DNA of 32,414 nucleotides from Gemmatimonadota bacterium (GTDB lineage: Bacteria > Gemmatimonadota > Gemmatimonadetes > Longimicrobiales > Gaopeijiaceae), in contig VYAQ01000359.1 in the NCBI GenBank assembly GCA_009844885.1, positions 1-32,414 on the forward strand, given 5' to 3'. Positions 6,651 to 16,010 of this stretch are shown here, piece by piece. Numbering within the stretch: the first letter of the stretch is position 1; each line of letters opens with the position of its first letter. The translations under genes and the position numbers were made by a program. The notes beneath the pieces are model-generated. The model saw nothing but the letters and a program-made list of their open reading frames with translations, did no database searches and was not told where the DNA came from.

Positions 6651-8098
6651 CCGCCGCAGTTCGAGCAGGTCAGTTGGCTCCGTACACGCCACTGGCAGAG
6701 CCGCTCTTATCGTTTTCGTCAGCAAATCCATCTGATACCGATACTCATCCACTCAGAGGTCTCGTGACGCATGGGCCCTATAGCAAGAACTCTCTGACAG
6801 CTTTCTCCGACTCAGTGCGAGTCGCGATCGTCGGCCCGGAATCCGGCAGAGAGGGGCGCAGGAAGATTCTCGGAAATCTCAGGCAGACACTGCGGCCCTC
6901 GGACCGTCGCGACTATGTCCCTGAGTTTCCTGGATTTGAGCCGCTCTTTGATGTCCCACTTGTCCCAGCCCCAGAGTGCGCACTGTTGGACTGGCCATCT
7001 CGCCTAGATGAACTCGGGAACGGATCTCCCCATGAGCGAGTCCGACGGGCAATATCGCAGAATCTCCGGCAACTGGCCGATGTTAGGGACCAGTTTGATG
7101 TTGCGGTTGTCCACTTGCCAGACGGTTGGGAACCGGGACTCCATGGTGCTGGCTTCGACGCTCACGATGAGCTAAAGGCGATTGCCGCTGAGCTCTCGAT
7201 GCCTACGCAAGTCATCAACGACCGCACATTTGCTTTTCCTTATGCGGCATCACTCTCGTGGCGGCTGGCCATCGCACTCTATGTCAAAGCTGGAGGGACG
7301 CCTTGGCGACTAGCTCCACTTCCAGGGATCCCCGCAGACAGTGCCTACATTGGGCTGGCCTATGCTCTTCGGGGCAACCCACAGGAAGCCAGGTTCGTAA
7401 CCTGCTGTTCCCAGTTGTTTGATGCGGACGGCGGTGGTATGCAGTTCGTGGCATACGACGCCCGAGACCCACTCGACAGCTCTGAAGATGCCCGGCGGAA
7501 TCCATACCTCAGCCGATCAGACATGCGGGCTGTGTTGGCAAGAAGTCTGGACCTGTATAGACGCCGCAACGGTGGCCAAGTGCCCCGGCGAGTGGCTGTG
7601 CACAAGACGACGGATTTCAAGGACGATGAGCTTGCTGGCGTTTCCGATGCACTGGCCGCTGTAGAAGAAGTCGAGTGTGTGAAGGTGACAACAAACGTGA
7701 ACTGGCGGGGAGTTTGGCTTCAGGAATCGGAGCGAGAGGGGCAAATAAGCAAGCCAGACGGATATCCCGTGCATCGCGGGACGATGGTCCCCCTTTCAGG
7801 AACTTCAGCACTGCTTTGGGTAGCAGGAAATGCCCCCTCTGTTGCGAAACAAGGGAGCGGTTTCTTCCAAGGCGGCAAGAGCATTCCCTCGCCGCTAGTC
7901 CTTACCAGACAAATGGGTCGTGGACCCCTGGAAGTCGTCGCATCTGAACTTCTAGCTCTCACAAAGATGGACTGGAACAACGACGCGTTGTACGACCCAG
8001 TCCCGGTCACGATTCGCTATTCGCAACGCCTGGCCCGAATCATCGCAAATGTGCCGGATCTTCCGCGGAGCGTTTACCCCTATCGGATGTTCATGTGA
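6647..8098 (+). CDS. Short prokaryotic Argonaute (MID-PIWI), catalytically inactive
   Basis: A 483-residue protein in the usual size range of short pAgos, with only MID and PIWI lobes. The N-terminal segment PLRGLVTHGPYS (35-46) resembles the entry to the MID lobe. The 5-prime guide-binding pocket is visible as HDELKAIA (K177), PTQVI (Q188) and YVKAGGTPW (K214). The PIWI fold follows: AYIGLAYAL (233-241), FVTCCSQLFDADGGG, and RVAVHKTTDFKDDEL (315-329), ending in PVPVTIRYSQRLARI. The first catalytic Asp of slicing Argonautes, in an I-G-x-D context, is A238 here, and the HK-T-T segment lacks the third, so it should bind but not cut targets. It acts with the upstream SIR2-APAZ protein, sensing invader nucleic acid through a small guide and switching on the NADase. 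The ATGA overlap implies one operon. Confidence 0.9.
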   Translation: MTAAVRAGQLAPYTPLAEPLLSFSSANPSDTDTHPLRGLVTHGPYSKNSLTAFSDSVRVAIVGPESGREGRRKILGNLRQTLRPSDRRDYVPEFPGFEPLFDVPLVPAPECALLDWPSRLDELGNGSPHERVRRAISQNLRQLADVRDQFDVAVVHLPDGWEPGLHGAGFDAHDELKAIAAELSMPTQVINDRTFAFPYAASLSWRLAIALYVKAGGTPWRLAPLPGIPADSAYIGLAYALRGNPQEARFVTCCSQLFDADGGGMQFVAYDARDPLDSSEDARRNPYLSRSDMRAVLARSLDLYRRRNGGQVPRRVAVHKTTDFKDDELAGVSDALAAVEEVECVKVTTNVNWRGVWLQESEREGQISKPDGYPVHRGTMVPLSGTSALLWVAGNAPSVAKQGSGFFQGGKSIPSPLVLTRQMGRGPLEVVASELLALTKMDWNNDALYDPVPVTIRYSQRLARIIANVPDLPRSVYPYRMFM

Positions 8099-8279
8099 GG
8101 CCTCTGTGCAAGCAAAAGTCACTCTTGCTGACTCGGCGAGATTGGCCACCAACCGAGTGAGCTTGCCCCTATCTGTGGAGATCTGGAGTTTGAGGCCAGG
8201 GGCGGTGGAGCGTGGAGCGGGGCAGTTTTGTGGACTTGTCGGTTGTCGCCGCGGTATTCGTAAGGGCCCTGCGGTGAAA

Positions 8280-11200
8280 CTATGTCGGTAGGCCTCGGCG
8301 GATGGTCTCTGCTTCGCGGTCGTGAAGACCAGCCTCGTACTCGTAGCCGCGGGCCAGCTGCCTGAAGATGGCTGCTGTACGGGGCCACTCCTGGAAGCGG
8401 CGGCTCTGCTCCTTGTAGCTCTCGGCGAGATGGCGCTCTTGATCTCCGCCGGCTGTCAAGGAGCGGGACGTGACGCCGCGTTGGTTATGAATGGCCATGA
8501 GGAGGCCTCGCTCAATGCTGTCGCATTGCAGTCGTTCCAGCAGGTTGCGGACAGCAAGTCCAGGCCACTCGCCGTCGGGGTCTTCAGGAGATGCGGCGAG
8601 GGCGGCACCGATCATTTCGTCGCCAATGGTAGATCGGTCACTTGCCGCCAAGAGTCCACGAGCGCTGTCAATCCAAACTTGGAGCGAATCACCATCTAGC
8701 GCGCCGTCATCGTCGAGTCCTGGAACGAACTGCGAGGCTGGCCAGCTACGCAATAGTCGGTAAGCGCTGAGCGCCATCTGTTGTTGGGCTTCAGTCACCG
8801 GAGGCCTCTCATCCGGCGTAGCGGTTGCTGGCTTGAAGGCCCACTCGACTAGCTGCGAGAAGAGTTCGGGGTCACAAGCCAGCTCCCGGTAGAGGTTTGG
8901 AGCGCTGAAATCTGGGTCGTGGTGCAGGAGCGGGTGGCATTGCCACTCAAGAACGGCGACTCGACTAGTGCCAATATGGTCCCGGTGCATGTCGAGCACC
9001 TTCAATAGCGAGGCCAATCGCCAGTAGGTCATGTCGATATCTTCGGCCTCGGTGCTAGGTTGTTTGATCCACTGTTCAAGCCACTCCACAGCTTCGTCGG
9101 CGAAATCCGATTCAGATTCATGGGTGGTCGAGCGGATCGACAGCAGTTTCCCCGCCAATTCGAGGCGTCCCGCTTTTCGCAGTCGGCGACACACCTCGAG
9201 GAGTTGACTCAACTCCTGTGGAATCCCGAGGTCGTAGTAGCCCACCCGACTCCAGTACTCGGTCGCAACCTCCTCACCCCAAGCGTCTACCCGCGTCCAA
9301 GGCAATTCCACTGGAGGTGGCGAGCGCAGGACGTCAGCGGCAACTTGGGGAGACACTTGATTTTCGGAGAGAAGCTCTTCCAGTCCTTCCCATTGCAGTT
9401 CGGTGAACCGGTGGTCGAAATAGCCCAAGGCGACTTCCGCGACCGCCCCGGATGCGGTTTCCATGGACCTGAGAATGTCCTTGTCAAGGGCCGAGTTGTA
9501 GCTAGCAAGCGCCGAGCCAACTCGACGAGGCTCATCCACCGACTCGGCGAAGCCGAAAACCGCCTCGAGTCCGCCGTCGGCAAAAACTGCCTCTATTGCT
9601 TCCGCCTGCTTTGGCCGTAGCGCCGCTTGGAACTCCTCATACCCACCTGCCGCCTCGACACCATCTAGATACAGCAGGCCCGATGAGAACAGGTCGCCAT
9701 AGGAGATAGCGGGCGCAGCCGGACAAAGAAAATCCTGAACCTGCTCCAGCGCTTCCAATTCAGTTTCGGCTAGCGCCCAGTTGGCTTCACTGTGGCGGCG
9801 GTGACGACCCACGAGGTCTCGCAGTAGTGGCCATATCCTCGATTTGAACGCCTCATCGGGGTTAGCGGCAGCCAGCCTGCTGATTGCCGAGTTTGCCTTG
9901 TGGCGCGGCCCGTCAGGCAGATCGGCGAAGCGTCCAATCAGGGATGCCCAGCGCTCGGAGTCCTCACCGGCATCCTCAACGAGCATGTTTGCGATTGCGG
10001 TGGTTGTGTAGACGTATTCTCGCTGTGTGATAACCGGCTGAGCTGGCCTCCAGTCGCGGTATCGAGGCATTTCGCTCGGGTGCTGGACACCGTGGGGTTC
10101 TGGCAGCATCGACAGCATCAACGTCCAAGCGACATTTGTATGGGACTTCCGCAGCATGCGGACTGCTGCGAGACGATTAGCAGCATCTGCTGACGTATTG
10201 GGCAGCCATGGACACATGATTGAAGCGAGGCTTTCATCCGGTCGGTTCGTGTACCGGCTACCGGGGTCGATCTCGGCTAGCCGGGCGAGCACATCAGAGG
10301 TGGCCAAGAGGTGCTCGGGCGACCATGCCATGACTTCCAACGCATTCAAAATGCGAAAGTGGGGCGACGAAGAGTTAAACCCCAACCAGTCGGAGTCGCC
10401 ATCTGTGAACATTGCTCGCGCGAAAACGTGCGACTCAGCGAGGCAGGTACGCAGGGCTTCCAGTACGGCTTCGGGCGCGGCCTCAGCGAGAAGGGGTAAT
10501 GAGTCGGAAATCGCAGTCCAGGTTCTAGGGGTTGCGTCGTCCATTGCTGATCTGAGTAATCGTCGAATGATGCCCTCAGCCATTCCCGAGCTCGAAGCAG
10601 CGGCCCCGCCCGCCGCCGGCTTGCTGCCAGCCAGTGCAAGGGTTGTTGCTACTCCCTGTTTGAGCTGAGACGAGTACTTCGCCTGGACTCCCTTGATCTG
10701 GGCACTGAGGACCTCCTCACTGGACAGTTCTCGCAGTGGGTCGGCACCGGTTAGCACTTCGTGGGCGATTTCCCCGAAATCCGAGTTATCGCTGGAAGAA
10801 AGCTGATCGCGCAACAGCATCCAAGTGTCAGCTGGTGACACCGCATGAACCAGTTCACTGGTCGTAGTCATGGGTGCATCGCCGAGATCAAACTGGCGCA
10901 GCGCCTCGGCAACCGCATCGGCTGGATGGCCAGTGAAACGCTCCACGACCTCGCGATCGCCTTTGCGGCTTTCGTTCCAGCCGCCGAGCAGCAGGCTCCG
11001 TCTCAGTGTCTTGTCGATCTGCCCTTTCGCCCATTCGGGAGTGTGCAAGGCGGGGTCGGCACTTAGATGCCTTCTAAGTGCCATCAGGCTCATCCGCGCC
11101 AAACCGCCAAGTTGGTGTGCTACATGAAGCTCCACTCGATTGTCTTGGAATCGTTGGGCTACTAGTCCTGAGTCGACTGCGTTGAGAACAATCTCAGCTT

Positions 11201-12689
11201 GAGTGTTGCCTGGGACCGGCACGATCATCAGATGCGAACTCCCTGCGGGCAGATGTTCAGCGAATTCTGCCGACGGCACGACCACTGTCAGCGGAGATGC
11301 TGCCTGGGTGTCCCTCGCATTGCCCGAGAGTGCTTCCCCAGCAAAAAGCCGACGTGCGTCATCATGGGCCTCCACATACAGCACATCACCAAACGGTGAG
11401 TCCGAAGTGCCGCCTGCCACGAGCGCAGCCGAAAGAAATGCCAGAATCTCGTCGCGCTGGACACGGCCTCCAACGGTCACCACCCCGCGACCCTGTCGGC
11501 AGCGGTCACGCAGGTCTTCCGCGGCCTGTTCGCGTCCTGCTAGTACAAACCCTTCGTCGAGGGGTGTCCTTGTCGATTCCAACCACTTCGACCACCACGA
11601 CGAGAGCAGGCCAATTCCCTCCACCGGAGCTCCCATCTGATCGCGCATCCACACCGTGGTGGCGGGCGCGCATTCCAGCCATTCCTCCAAATTGTCGACA
11701 TTCAGAGCCCCTACCTGCCGGAAGTCTCCTCTTGTCGTGCGATCCTGCTTAAATTCTCGTGCTTTGGTCCACGGGGCGCAGACCACGGCCACATACGACA
11801 TATCGGATCGTTCATCGGGCGGTGTCTCGGCGACCCGTTTCTCGTAGTCGTCGCCAGCTTTCTTGTGCGAGCCGTTCTGCTTGGTTGACAACTCCCAAAC
11901 CGACTGACCGGCAGGCACGTACCGATTACCTCGAGCGCATCGCACAATGCCGTCCCATCCGGGCGAATTCACCGCGGTGCCTCCAGGCATATCGAGCCAC
12001 TCAGCTGATGGCTCGGTCTCGGCAATGAGGCTGCGCACCAAGCGCGGCAGCGCCTGCTCTGAACCGCCCGCATTCGCCCACCCCAGTAGGTCGTCCCGAG
12101 ATACCCGCAGGGACTGAGGAACTAAGGGGACGAGCGGAATCGGAGGAATCAGTGCATTAGCGAGTTCCCGTGCTATCTCTTGATCCTCGGCAGGTCCGAG
12201 TGCCGTCAGTCCGCTGCCGCTCAGCCCTTCGGCGATCCGTCCGAGATCACGGACCCTGTCCGTAGCGATGGGACATTGAACCGCAAACTCCTGAAGGCTC
12301 TCCCCGGCAGCTACCGCCGCTCGCAATTCGGCAATCTCTGAGTGGGCGCGAGCAAAGGCCTCTCGGAGTTCATTGGTGGCCACCGCCGCAAGCTCTCCAA
12401 CCAGAGATGCATCACCGCGCAGTCGCACTTCTTCGACCAAATGGCGGAGCCAGTTCCGCCTCACCACATCGTCTGCCATCTCATCGAACACGCTGAGCCG
12501 CTTGCCAGCTTCAGCCAAGAGCAGTGCCCTCGAGTCGCCGCCGTTTGAGGCGGATAGGCTGCGCAGCCCCTCGACCCATGCCTGCTCGAATTCGTAGTGA
12601 TCCTTGGCATCTGCGATGCGTTCCAGCGCGGAGTTGACTATCTCCTGTGTCGGTTCGACCGAGGGGTTCGGCGGGGAAGTGGCAGTCAT
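8280..12689 (-). CDS. Very large protein with PD-(D/E)XK nuclease-like domain and helical C-terminal region
   Basis: A 1469-residue protein starting at ATG 12689, overlapping the stop of the preceding gene by four bases (ATGA). Residues 1-180 are mostly helical. Residues about 225-350 resemble a restriction-endonuclease-like fold: NSPGWDGIVR (D246), QSVWELSTKQ (E266), then KKAGDDYEKR (K276/K277), and CAPWTK. The lysine is displaced from the canonical E-x-K place. Residues about 378-500 (FVLAGR, then VVTVGGRVQRDEILAFL) occupy the position of a P-loop domain but lack the G-x-x-x-x-G-K-[ST] loop, so ATP binding is doubtful. The remaining 950 residues look alpha-helical and repeat-like, possibly a sensor. 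Large proteins of this build occur in defence islands; no activity is known to me. It probably works with the 138-aa protein encoded first in the operon. Confidence 0.7.
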   Translation of the reverse strand: MTATSPPNPSVEPTQEIVNSALERIADAKDHYEFEQAWVEGLRSLSASNGGDSRALLLAEAGKRLSVFDEMADDVVRRNWLRHLVEEVRLRGDASLVGELAAVATNELREAFARAHSEIAELRAAVAAGESLQEFAVQCPIATDRVRDLGRIAEGLSGSGLTALGPAEDQEIARELANALIPPIPLVPLVPQSLRVSRDDLLGWANAGGSEQALPRLVRSLIAETEPSAEWLDMPGGTAVNSPGWDGIVRCARGNRYVPAGQSVWELSTKQNGSHKKAGDDYEKRVAETPPDERSDMSYVAVVCAPWTKAREFKQDRTTRGDFRQVGALNVDNLEEWLECAPATTVWMRDQMGAPVEGIGLLSSWWSKWLESTRTPLDEGFVLAGREQAAEDLRDRCRQGRGVVTVGGRVQRDEILAFLSAALVAGGTSDSPFGDVLYVEAHDDARRLFAGEALSGNARDTQAASPLTVVVPSAEFAEHLPAGSSHLMIVPVPGNTQAEIVLNAVDSGLVAQRFQDNRVELHVAHQLGGLARMSLMALRRHLSADPALHTPEWAKGQIDKTLRRSLLLGGWNESRKGDREVVERFTGHPADAVAEALRQFDLGDAPMTTTSELVHAVSPADTWMLLRDQLSSSDNSDFGEIAHEVLTGADPLRELSSEEVLSAQIKGVQAKYSSQLKQGVATTLALAGSKPAAGGAAASSSGMAEGIIRRLLRSAMDDATPRTWTAISDSLPLLAEAAPEAVLEALRTCLAESHVFARAMFTDGDSDWLGFNSSSPHFRILNALEVMAWSPEHLLATSDVLARLAEIDPGSRYTNRPDESLASIMCPWLPNTSADAANRLAAVRMLRKSHTNVAWTLMLSMLPEPHGVQHPSEMPRYRDWRPAQPVITQREYVYTTTAIANMLVEDAGEDSERWASLIGRFADLPDGPRHKANSAISRLAAANPDEAFKSRIWPLLRDLVGRHRRHSEANWALAETELEALEQVQDFLCPAAPAISYGDLFSSGLLYLDGVEAAGGYEEFQAALRPKQAEAIEAVFADGGLEAVFGFAESVDEPRRVGSALASYNSALDKDILRSMETASGAVAEVALGYFDHRFTELQWEGLEELLSENQVSPQVAADVLRSPPPVELPWTRVDAWGEEVATEYWSRVGYYDLGIPQELSQLLEVCRRLRKAGRLELAGKLLSIRSTTHESESDFADEAVEWLEQWIKQPSTEAEDIDMTYWRLASLLKVLDMHRDHIGTSRVAVLEWQCHPLLHHDPDFSAPNLYRELACDPELFSQLVEWAFKPATATPDERPPVTEAQQQMALSAYRLLRSWPASQFVPGLDDDGALDGDSLQVWIDSARGLLAASDRSTIGDEMIGAALAASPEDPDGEWPGLAVRNLLERLQCDSIERGLLMAIHNQRGVTSRSLTAGGDQERHLAESYKEQSRRFQEWPRTAAIFRQLARGYEYEAGLHDREAETIRRGLPT

Positions 12690-13102
12690 GACGCTCCAAA
12701 ATCGTACCTGCGAATTGCACCCGAACGGACACGGATTCCAGCGACCTCGAACGCTTGCTGGGCAACCTCAAGGCTTGCAGTGGCTGGACGGTAGTGGCCG
12801 CTCATGTTGTCGAGAGCCGACACAACAAGCACCCCATCTTCGGCCACGACTTCAAATTCGCCGGCGGCTTGCACCGGGTCACCGTTAGCGAGCACCGCAT
12901 GGGAGATGTGCTCAACGCCCACTTGCCGCTTCGACGCCAGCAGCCGGCCGCCCGCTACGACATAGATCATCCTTTGACCCTCGGCCGCCAAGACGTCGAA
13001 CGCCGTACTGGGAATCTCGGCAGGCGTGAGGTCGACTCGGCGAGCCGTCTCCAACTCTCGCTGGAGCAGTGACGGCAATCGGTTGTAGTACGGAGTAGAC
13101 AA
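12686..13102 (-). CDS. 138-aa protein with SGHYRP motif, partner of the large nuclease-like protein
   Basis: First gene of a minus-strand pair; its TGA overlaps the ATG of the 1469-aa gene. The start is TTG 13102, the only plausible start before residue 45, with GAGGA a rather long 13 bases upstream. Residues 44-138 form a compact domain: RMIYVVAGGRLLASK, then HISHAVLANGDPVQAAGEFE (65-84), VLVVSALDN and SGHYRP (101-106), then a helix ASLEVAQQAFEVAGI. A similar pattern (His-containing strand, G-x-P-V-x-A-A-G-E, then S-G-H-Y-R-P) recurs in the C-terminal parts of many bacterial toxin- or effector-like proteins, but I do not know its activity. Here it stands alone without a secretion signal. It could be a toxin moiety, an antitoxin or a regulator of the large protein. 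Confidence 0.65.
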   Translation of the reverse strand: MSTPYYNRLPSLLQRELETARRVDLTPAEIPSTAFDVLAAEGQRMIYVVAGGRLLASKRQVGVEHISHAVLANGDPVQAAGEFEVVAEDGVLVVSALDNMSGHYRPATASLEVAQQAFEVAGIRVRSGAIRRYDFGAS

Positions 13103-13141
13103 GGTGTCGATTCTGTCCTCATAGCCACTCGATTCACTCGT

Positions 13142-13191
13142 ATTCTACAGTACAGAAAATATATTGAAATCACATTAGAATTGCTTATCAG
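13142..13191. promoter_or_regulatory. AT-rich divergent promoter region
   Basis: Between the minus-strand pair and the DUF1156 gene, a plus-strand promoter candidate has TTGAAA at 13164-13169, a 16-base spacer and TATCAG at 13186-13191, giving a leader of about 55 bases before GTG 13252. On the minus strand TAGAAT (13147 to 13142) is a possible -10. An imperfect dyad TTCT/AGAA spans 13143-13157. Confidence 0.45.
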
Positions 13192-13251
13192 GTGCCGTAG
13201 CTCCAGTCAGCGCAGTGAGCTAGTCGGTCAAGTTGGCTACCGTGACCGGTC

Positions 13252-15996
13252 GTGGCAGGTGAGGCGTATCGGCCGAAGCTGATTGAGGTGGCGTTGCCGT
13301 TGGCGGCGATTAATGTGGAGGCGGCGCGGGAGAAGTCGATTCGGCACGGGCATCCGTCCACATTGCACTTGTGGTGGGCTCGGCGGCCGTTGGCAGCGGC
13401 TCGTGCGGTGATTTGGGCGTCGCTGGTGGATGACCCTTCGGGGGATGAGTCGTTGACCCCGTATGAGCAAGAAGATGAGCGGCAACGGCTGTTCGGGATT
13501 CTTGAGCGACTGGTGAAGTGGGAGAACTCCAATGACCCAGAGGTACTGGCTGAGGCGCGAGCGGAGATCGAACGGTGTTTTCCGGAGGGGCCGCCGCCGA
13601 TTCTCGATCCGTTTGCCGGTGGTGGGGCGATTCCATTGGAGGCACAGCGACTTGGATTGAAGGCTCTAGCAGGTGATCTGAATCCGGTGGCGGTGTTGAT
13701 CAACAAGGCGATGATCGAGATTCCGCCGCGCTTTGCTGGCCTGCCCCCAGTGCATCCTGACATAGACAAGACGCTTACGACATGGGAGCGGGGGCAAGGG
13801 CTGGCGGCGGACGTGGAGGCATACGGGCGTTGGATGCGAGAAGAAGCCGAGCGACGCATTGGGCACCTCTACCCGGATGCAACTGGTCCCAACGGTGAGA
13901 GGCTCACACCTATTGCTTGGATTTGGGCTCGGACGGTGGAGTCGCCCGATCCCAGCTGGTCGGGGCATGTGCCGTTGGTGGCGTCATGGACTCTTGCCAA
14001 TAGACCGGGAAAGCCCAAGGTCTGGGTCGAGCCGGTAATCGACAGGGAAACCCAGAACATCAGCTACGAGATTCGTGAGGGCGGCGAACCGGCATACGAA
14101 AGGACCGTGAACCGAGGCAACGGCACCTGCATTGCAACTGGCGCAGCGGTGTCCGGGGACTACATCAAGTCTGAAAGCTGTGCAGGACGTATGGGACAGC
14201 AATTGATGGGGGTAGTAGCGGAGAGCTCAGTTGGTAGGAGCTACTGCAGTGCCGCTGAGGATGACGTCAGTTCGGCGGGGAATGTGAATTCAATTGAGGA
14301 ACCAAGCAGCGGTGTAGCGCTTGACCCCAGAAATGTCTGGATCACCACATATGGAATTGACGAGTGGTGGAAGCTTTTTACCCAGAGACAGCTACTGGCG
14401 CTGACCACGTTCTCTGATCTTCTTGCAGAGGTAGCCAGCCGAGTAGCAAGGGATGCCGCCGCAACTGGGATGGCTGACGATACCGAGCGGCTTCGCGACG
14501 GTGGTCGCGGGGCAGCGGCATATTCGGACGCGTTGGTCACGTATCTGGCATTTGCTGTCGATAGGAGTGCTGACTACTGGTCAACAATCTGTACCTGGGC
14601 CAATTCAGGTGGTTTCATTAGAAACACTTTTGCGCGTCAAGCGATCCCGATGACCTGGGACTTTGCGGAGTGCAATCCATTCTCTGACTCCACAGGTAAT
14701 TGGATGTCGATGATTGGATGGATCGTCAAGGCAATTTCGCATACGCCAGCATCTCTACCAACGGGCGAAGTCATTCAGCGAGATGCCCGGGCACGCGTCA
14801 GAGAGTCCGAAGGGGCTGGAATATCAACGGATCCTCCCTACTACGACAACGTCTCCTACGCCGACCTTTCGGATTTCTTCTATGTCTGGCTACGTAGAAA
14901 CCTCTCGGAGGTGTGGCCCGACGAGTGCTCCACCCTCCTCTCTCCCAAGGCAGAGGAACTTATCGCCAACAGCTATAGGGCTGGTTCGAGGGATCAGGCA
15001 GAGAAGCACTTTGAGTCGGGGATGGCCGAATTCATGAACCATGTCGTTGAGAGCCAGGCAACTGACATTCCTGCCACGGTCTACTACGCGTACAAGGCGA
15101 CCGAGTCGAAAGAAGGAGATATAAGGACAACAGGCTGGGACACATTTCTTCAAGCTGTGCTTGATGCAGGTTTACAAATCAACGCCACATGGCCTATTCG
15201 GACCGAGAGGCCAGGAAGGATGCTCTCAGTCGGCACAAACGCATTGGCCTCCTCGATTGTGCTGGCATGCAGGCCCCGAGCTCCATCGGCCTCGCTTGCC
15301 ACTCGGGGGGAGTTCATTGCCGCTCTCCGTAAGGAGCTTCCCGATGCCGTGCGCATTCTCCAAACCGGGAATATCGCCCCAGTGGACATGGCCCAGTCGA
15401 CAATCGGGCCGGGCATCAAGGTTTTCTCGCGATATGCCAAAGTCGTGGAGGCAGATGGGTCGTCGATGCCCGTATCGGCGGCGCTGGCGATCATCAATGA
15501 TGTGCTGGGTGAAGTGCTCGATGGCGAGGAAGCGGAGTTGGATCGTGACACACGGTTCGCCCTCACCTGGTTCTCAGAACATGGTTACAACTCCGGTCCA
15601 GCAGGAGATGCCGACAGCGTCGCAAACGCCAAGAACACATCTCTGGCAGGGATCGAAGAATCAGGAGTAGGCGTGGCTCGGGCTGGCAAGTTCCGACTGT
15701 ATGAGCGGTCAGAACTTGCTGAGGGTTGGCTGCCGACTACAGACCCTCGCCTCACGGTGTGGGAGGCGCTCCAATATCTGATCGCAGCATTGGAGCGGTC
15801 GGAGTCAGAGGCAGCGGAGCTCTTGAACGCTCTCGGGGGCTACAGCGAGCGGGTTCGCCAGCTTGCTTATCTTCTGTATCAAAAGTCCAACGACAAGGGC
15901 TGGGCAGCAGAAGCCGGGGCCTATAACGGCCTCATCACCGCCTGGCCCAGCCTCCAGGCCAGCGCTGGAGACCCAGTCCAAGAATCCATGCTGTAG
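13252..15996 (+). CDS. DUF1156 family DNA adenine methyltransferase-like protein
   Basis: A 914-residue protein starting at GTG 13252. The N-terminus carries the DUF1156 signature: KLIEVALPLAAINVEAARE and KSIRHGHPSTLHLWWARRPL (28-47). Motif I of an S-adenosylmethionine methyltransferase is ILDPFAGGGAIPLEA (117-131) and motif IV is TDPPYYDNVSYADLSDFFY (526-544), the DPPY of N6-adenine methylases. Between them are the family segments AGRMGQQLMGVVAE and FARQAIPMTWDFAECNPFSD. The motif order (I before IV) and the large middle insert fit this family. DUF1156 methylases are known to be encoded with DUF499 ATPases and SNF2-type helicases in restriction-like defence systems, presumably marking self DNA. 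Both partners are in this window on the same strand, about 11.6 kb upstream and 4.5 kb downstream. The gene looks intact. Confidence 0.88.
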   Translation: MAGEAYRPKLIEVALPLAAINVEAAREKSIRHGHPSTLHLWWARRPLAAARAVIWASLVDDPSGDESLTPYEQEDERQRLFGILERLVKWENSNDPEVLAEARAEIERCFPEGPPPILDPFAGGGAIPLEAQRLGLKALAGDLNPVAVLINKAMIEIPPRFAGLPPVHPDIDKTLTTWERGQGLAADVEAYGRWMREEAERRIGHLYPDATGPNGERLTPIAWIWARTVESPDPSWSGHVPLVASWTLANRPGKPKVWVEPVIDRETQNISYEIREGGEPAYERTVNRGNGTCIATGAAVSGDYIKSESCAGRMGQQLMGVVAESSVGRSYCSAAEDDVSSAGNVNSIEEPSSGVALDPRNVWITTYGIDEWWKLFTQRQLLALTTFSDLLAEVASRVARDAAATGMADDTERLRDGGRGAAAYSDALVTYLAFAVDRSADYWSTICTWANSGGFIRNTFARQAIPMTWDFAECNPFSDSTGNWMSMIGWIVKAISHTPASLPTGEVIQRDARARVRESEGAGISTDPPYYDNVSYADLSDFFYVWLRRNLSEVWPDECSTLLSPKAEELIANSYRAGSRDQAEKHFESGMAEFMNHVVESQATDIPATVYYAYKATESKEGDIRTTGWDTFLQAVLDAGLQINATWPIRTERPGRMLSVGTNALASSIVLACRPRAPSASLATRGEFIAALRKELPDAVRILQTGNIAPVDMAQSTIGPGIKVFSRYAKVVEADGSSMPVSAALAIINDVLGEVLDGEEAELDRDTRFALTWFSEHGYNSGPAGDADSVANAKNTSLAGIEESGVGVARAGKFRLYERSELAEGWLPTTDPRLTVWEALQYLIAALERSESEAAELLNALGGYSERVRQLAYLLYQKSNDKGWAAEAGAYNGLITAWPSLQASAGDPVQESML

Positions 15997-16010
15997 CCAG
16001 GGTCGCAGCA

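Noticed and set aside
6575-8098. Longer pAgo frame starting at TTG 6575
   Set aside because: The extra 24 residues overlap the APAZ tail; ATG 6647 has a good ribosome binding site and forms an ATGA junction.
8099-8279. Terminator or gene in the gap between convergent pAgo and nuclease-like genes
   Set aside because: No stable hairpin with a T run and no coding frame with recognisable content was seen.
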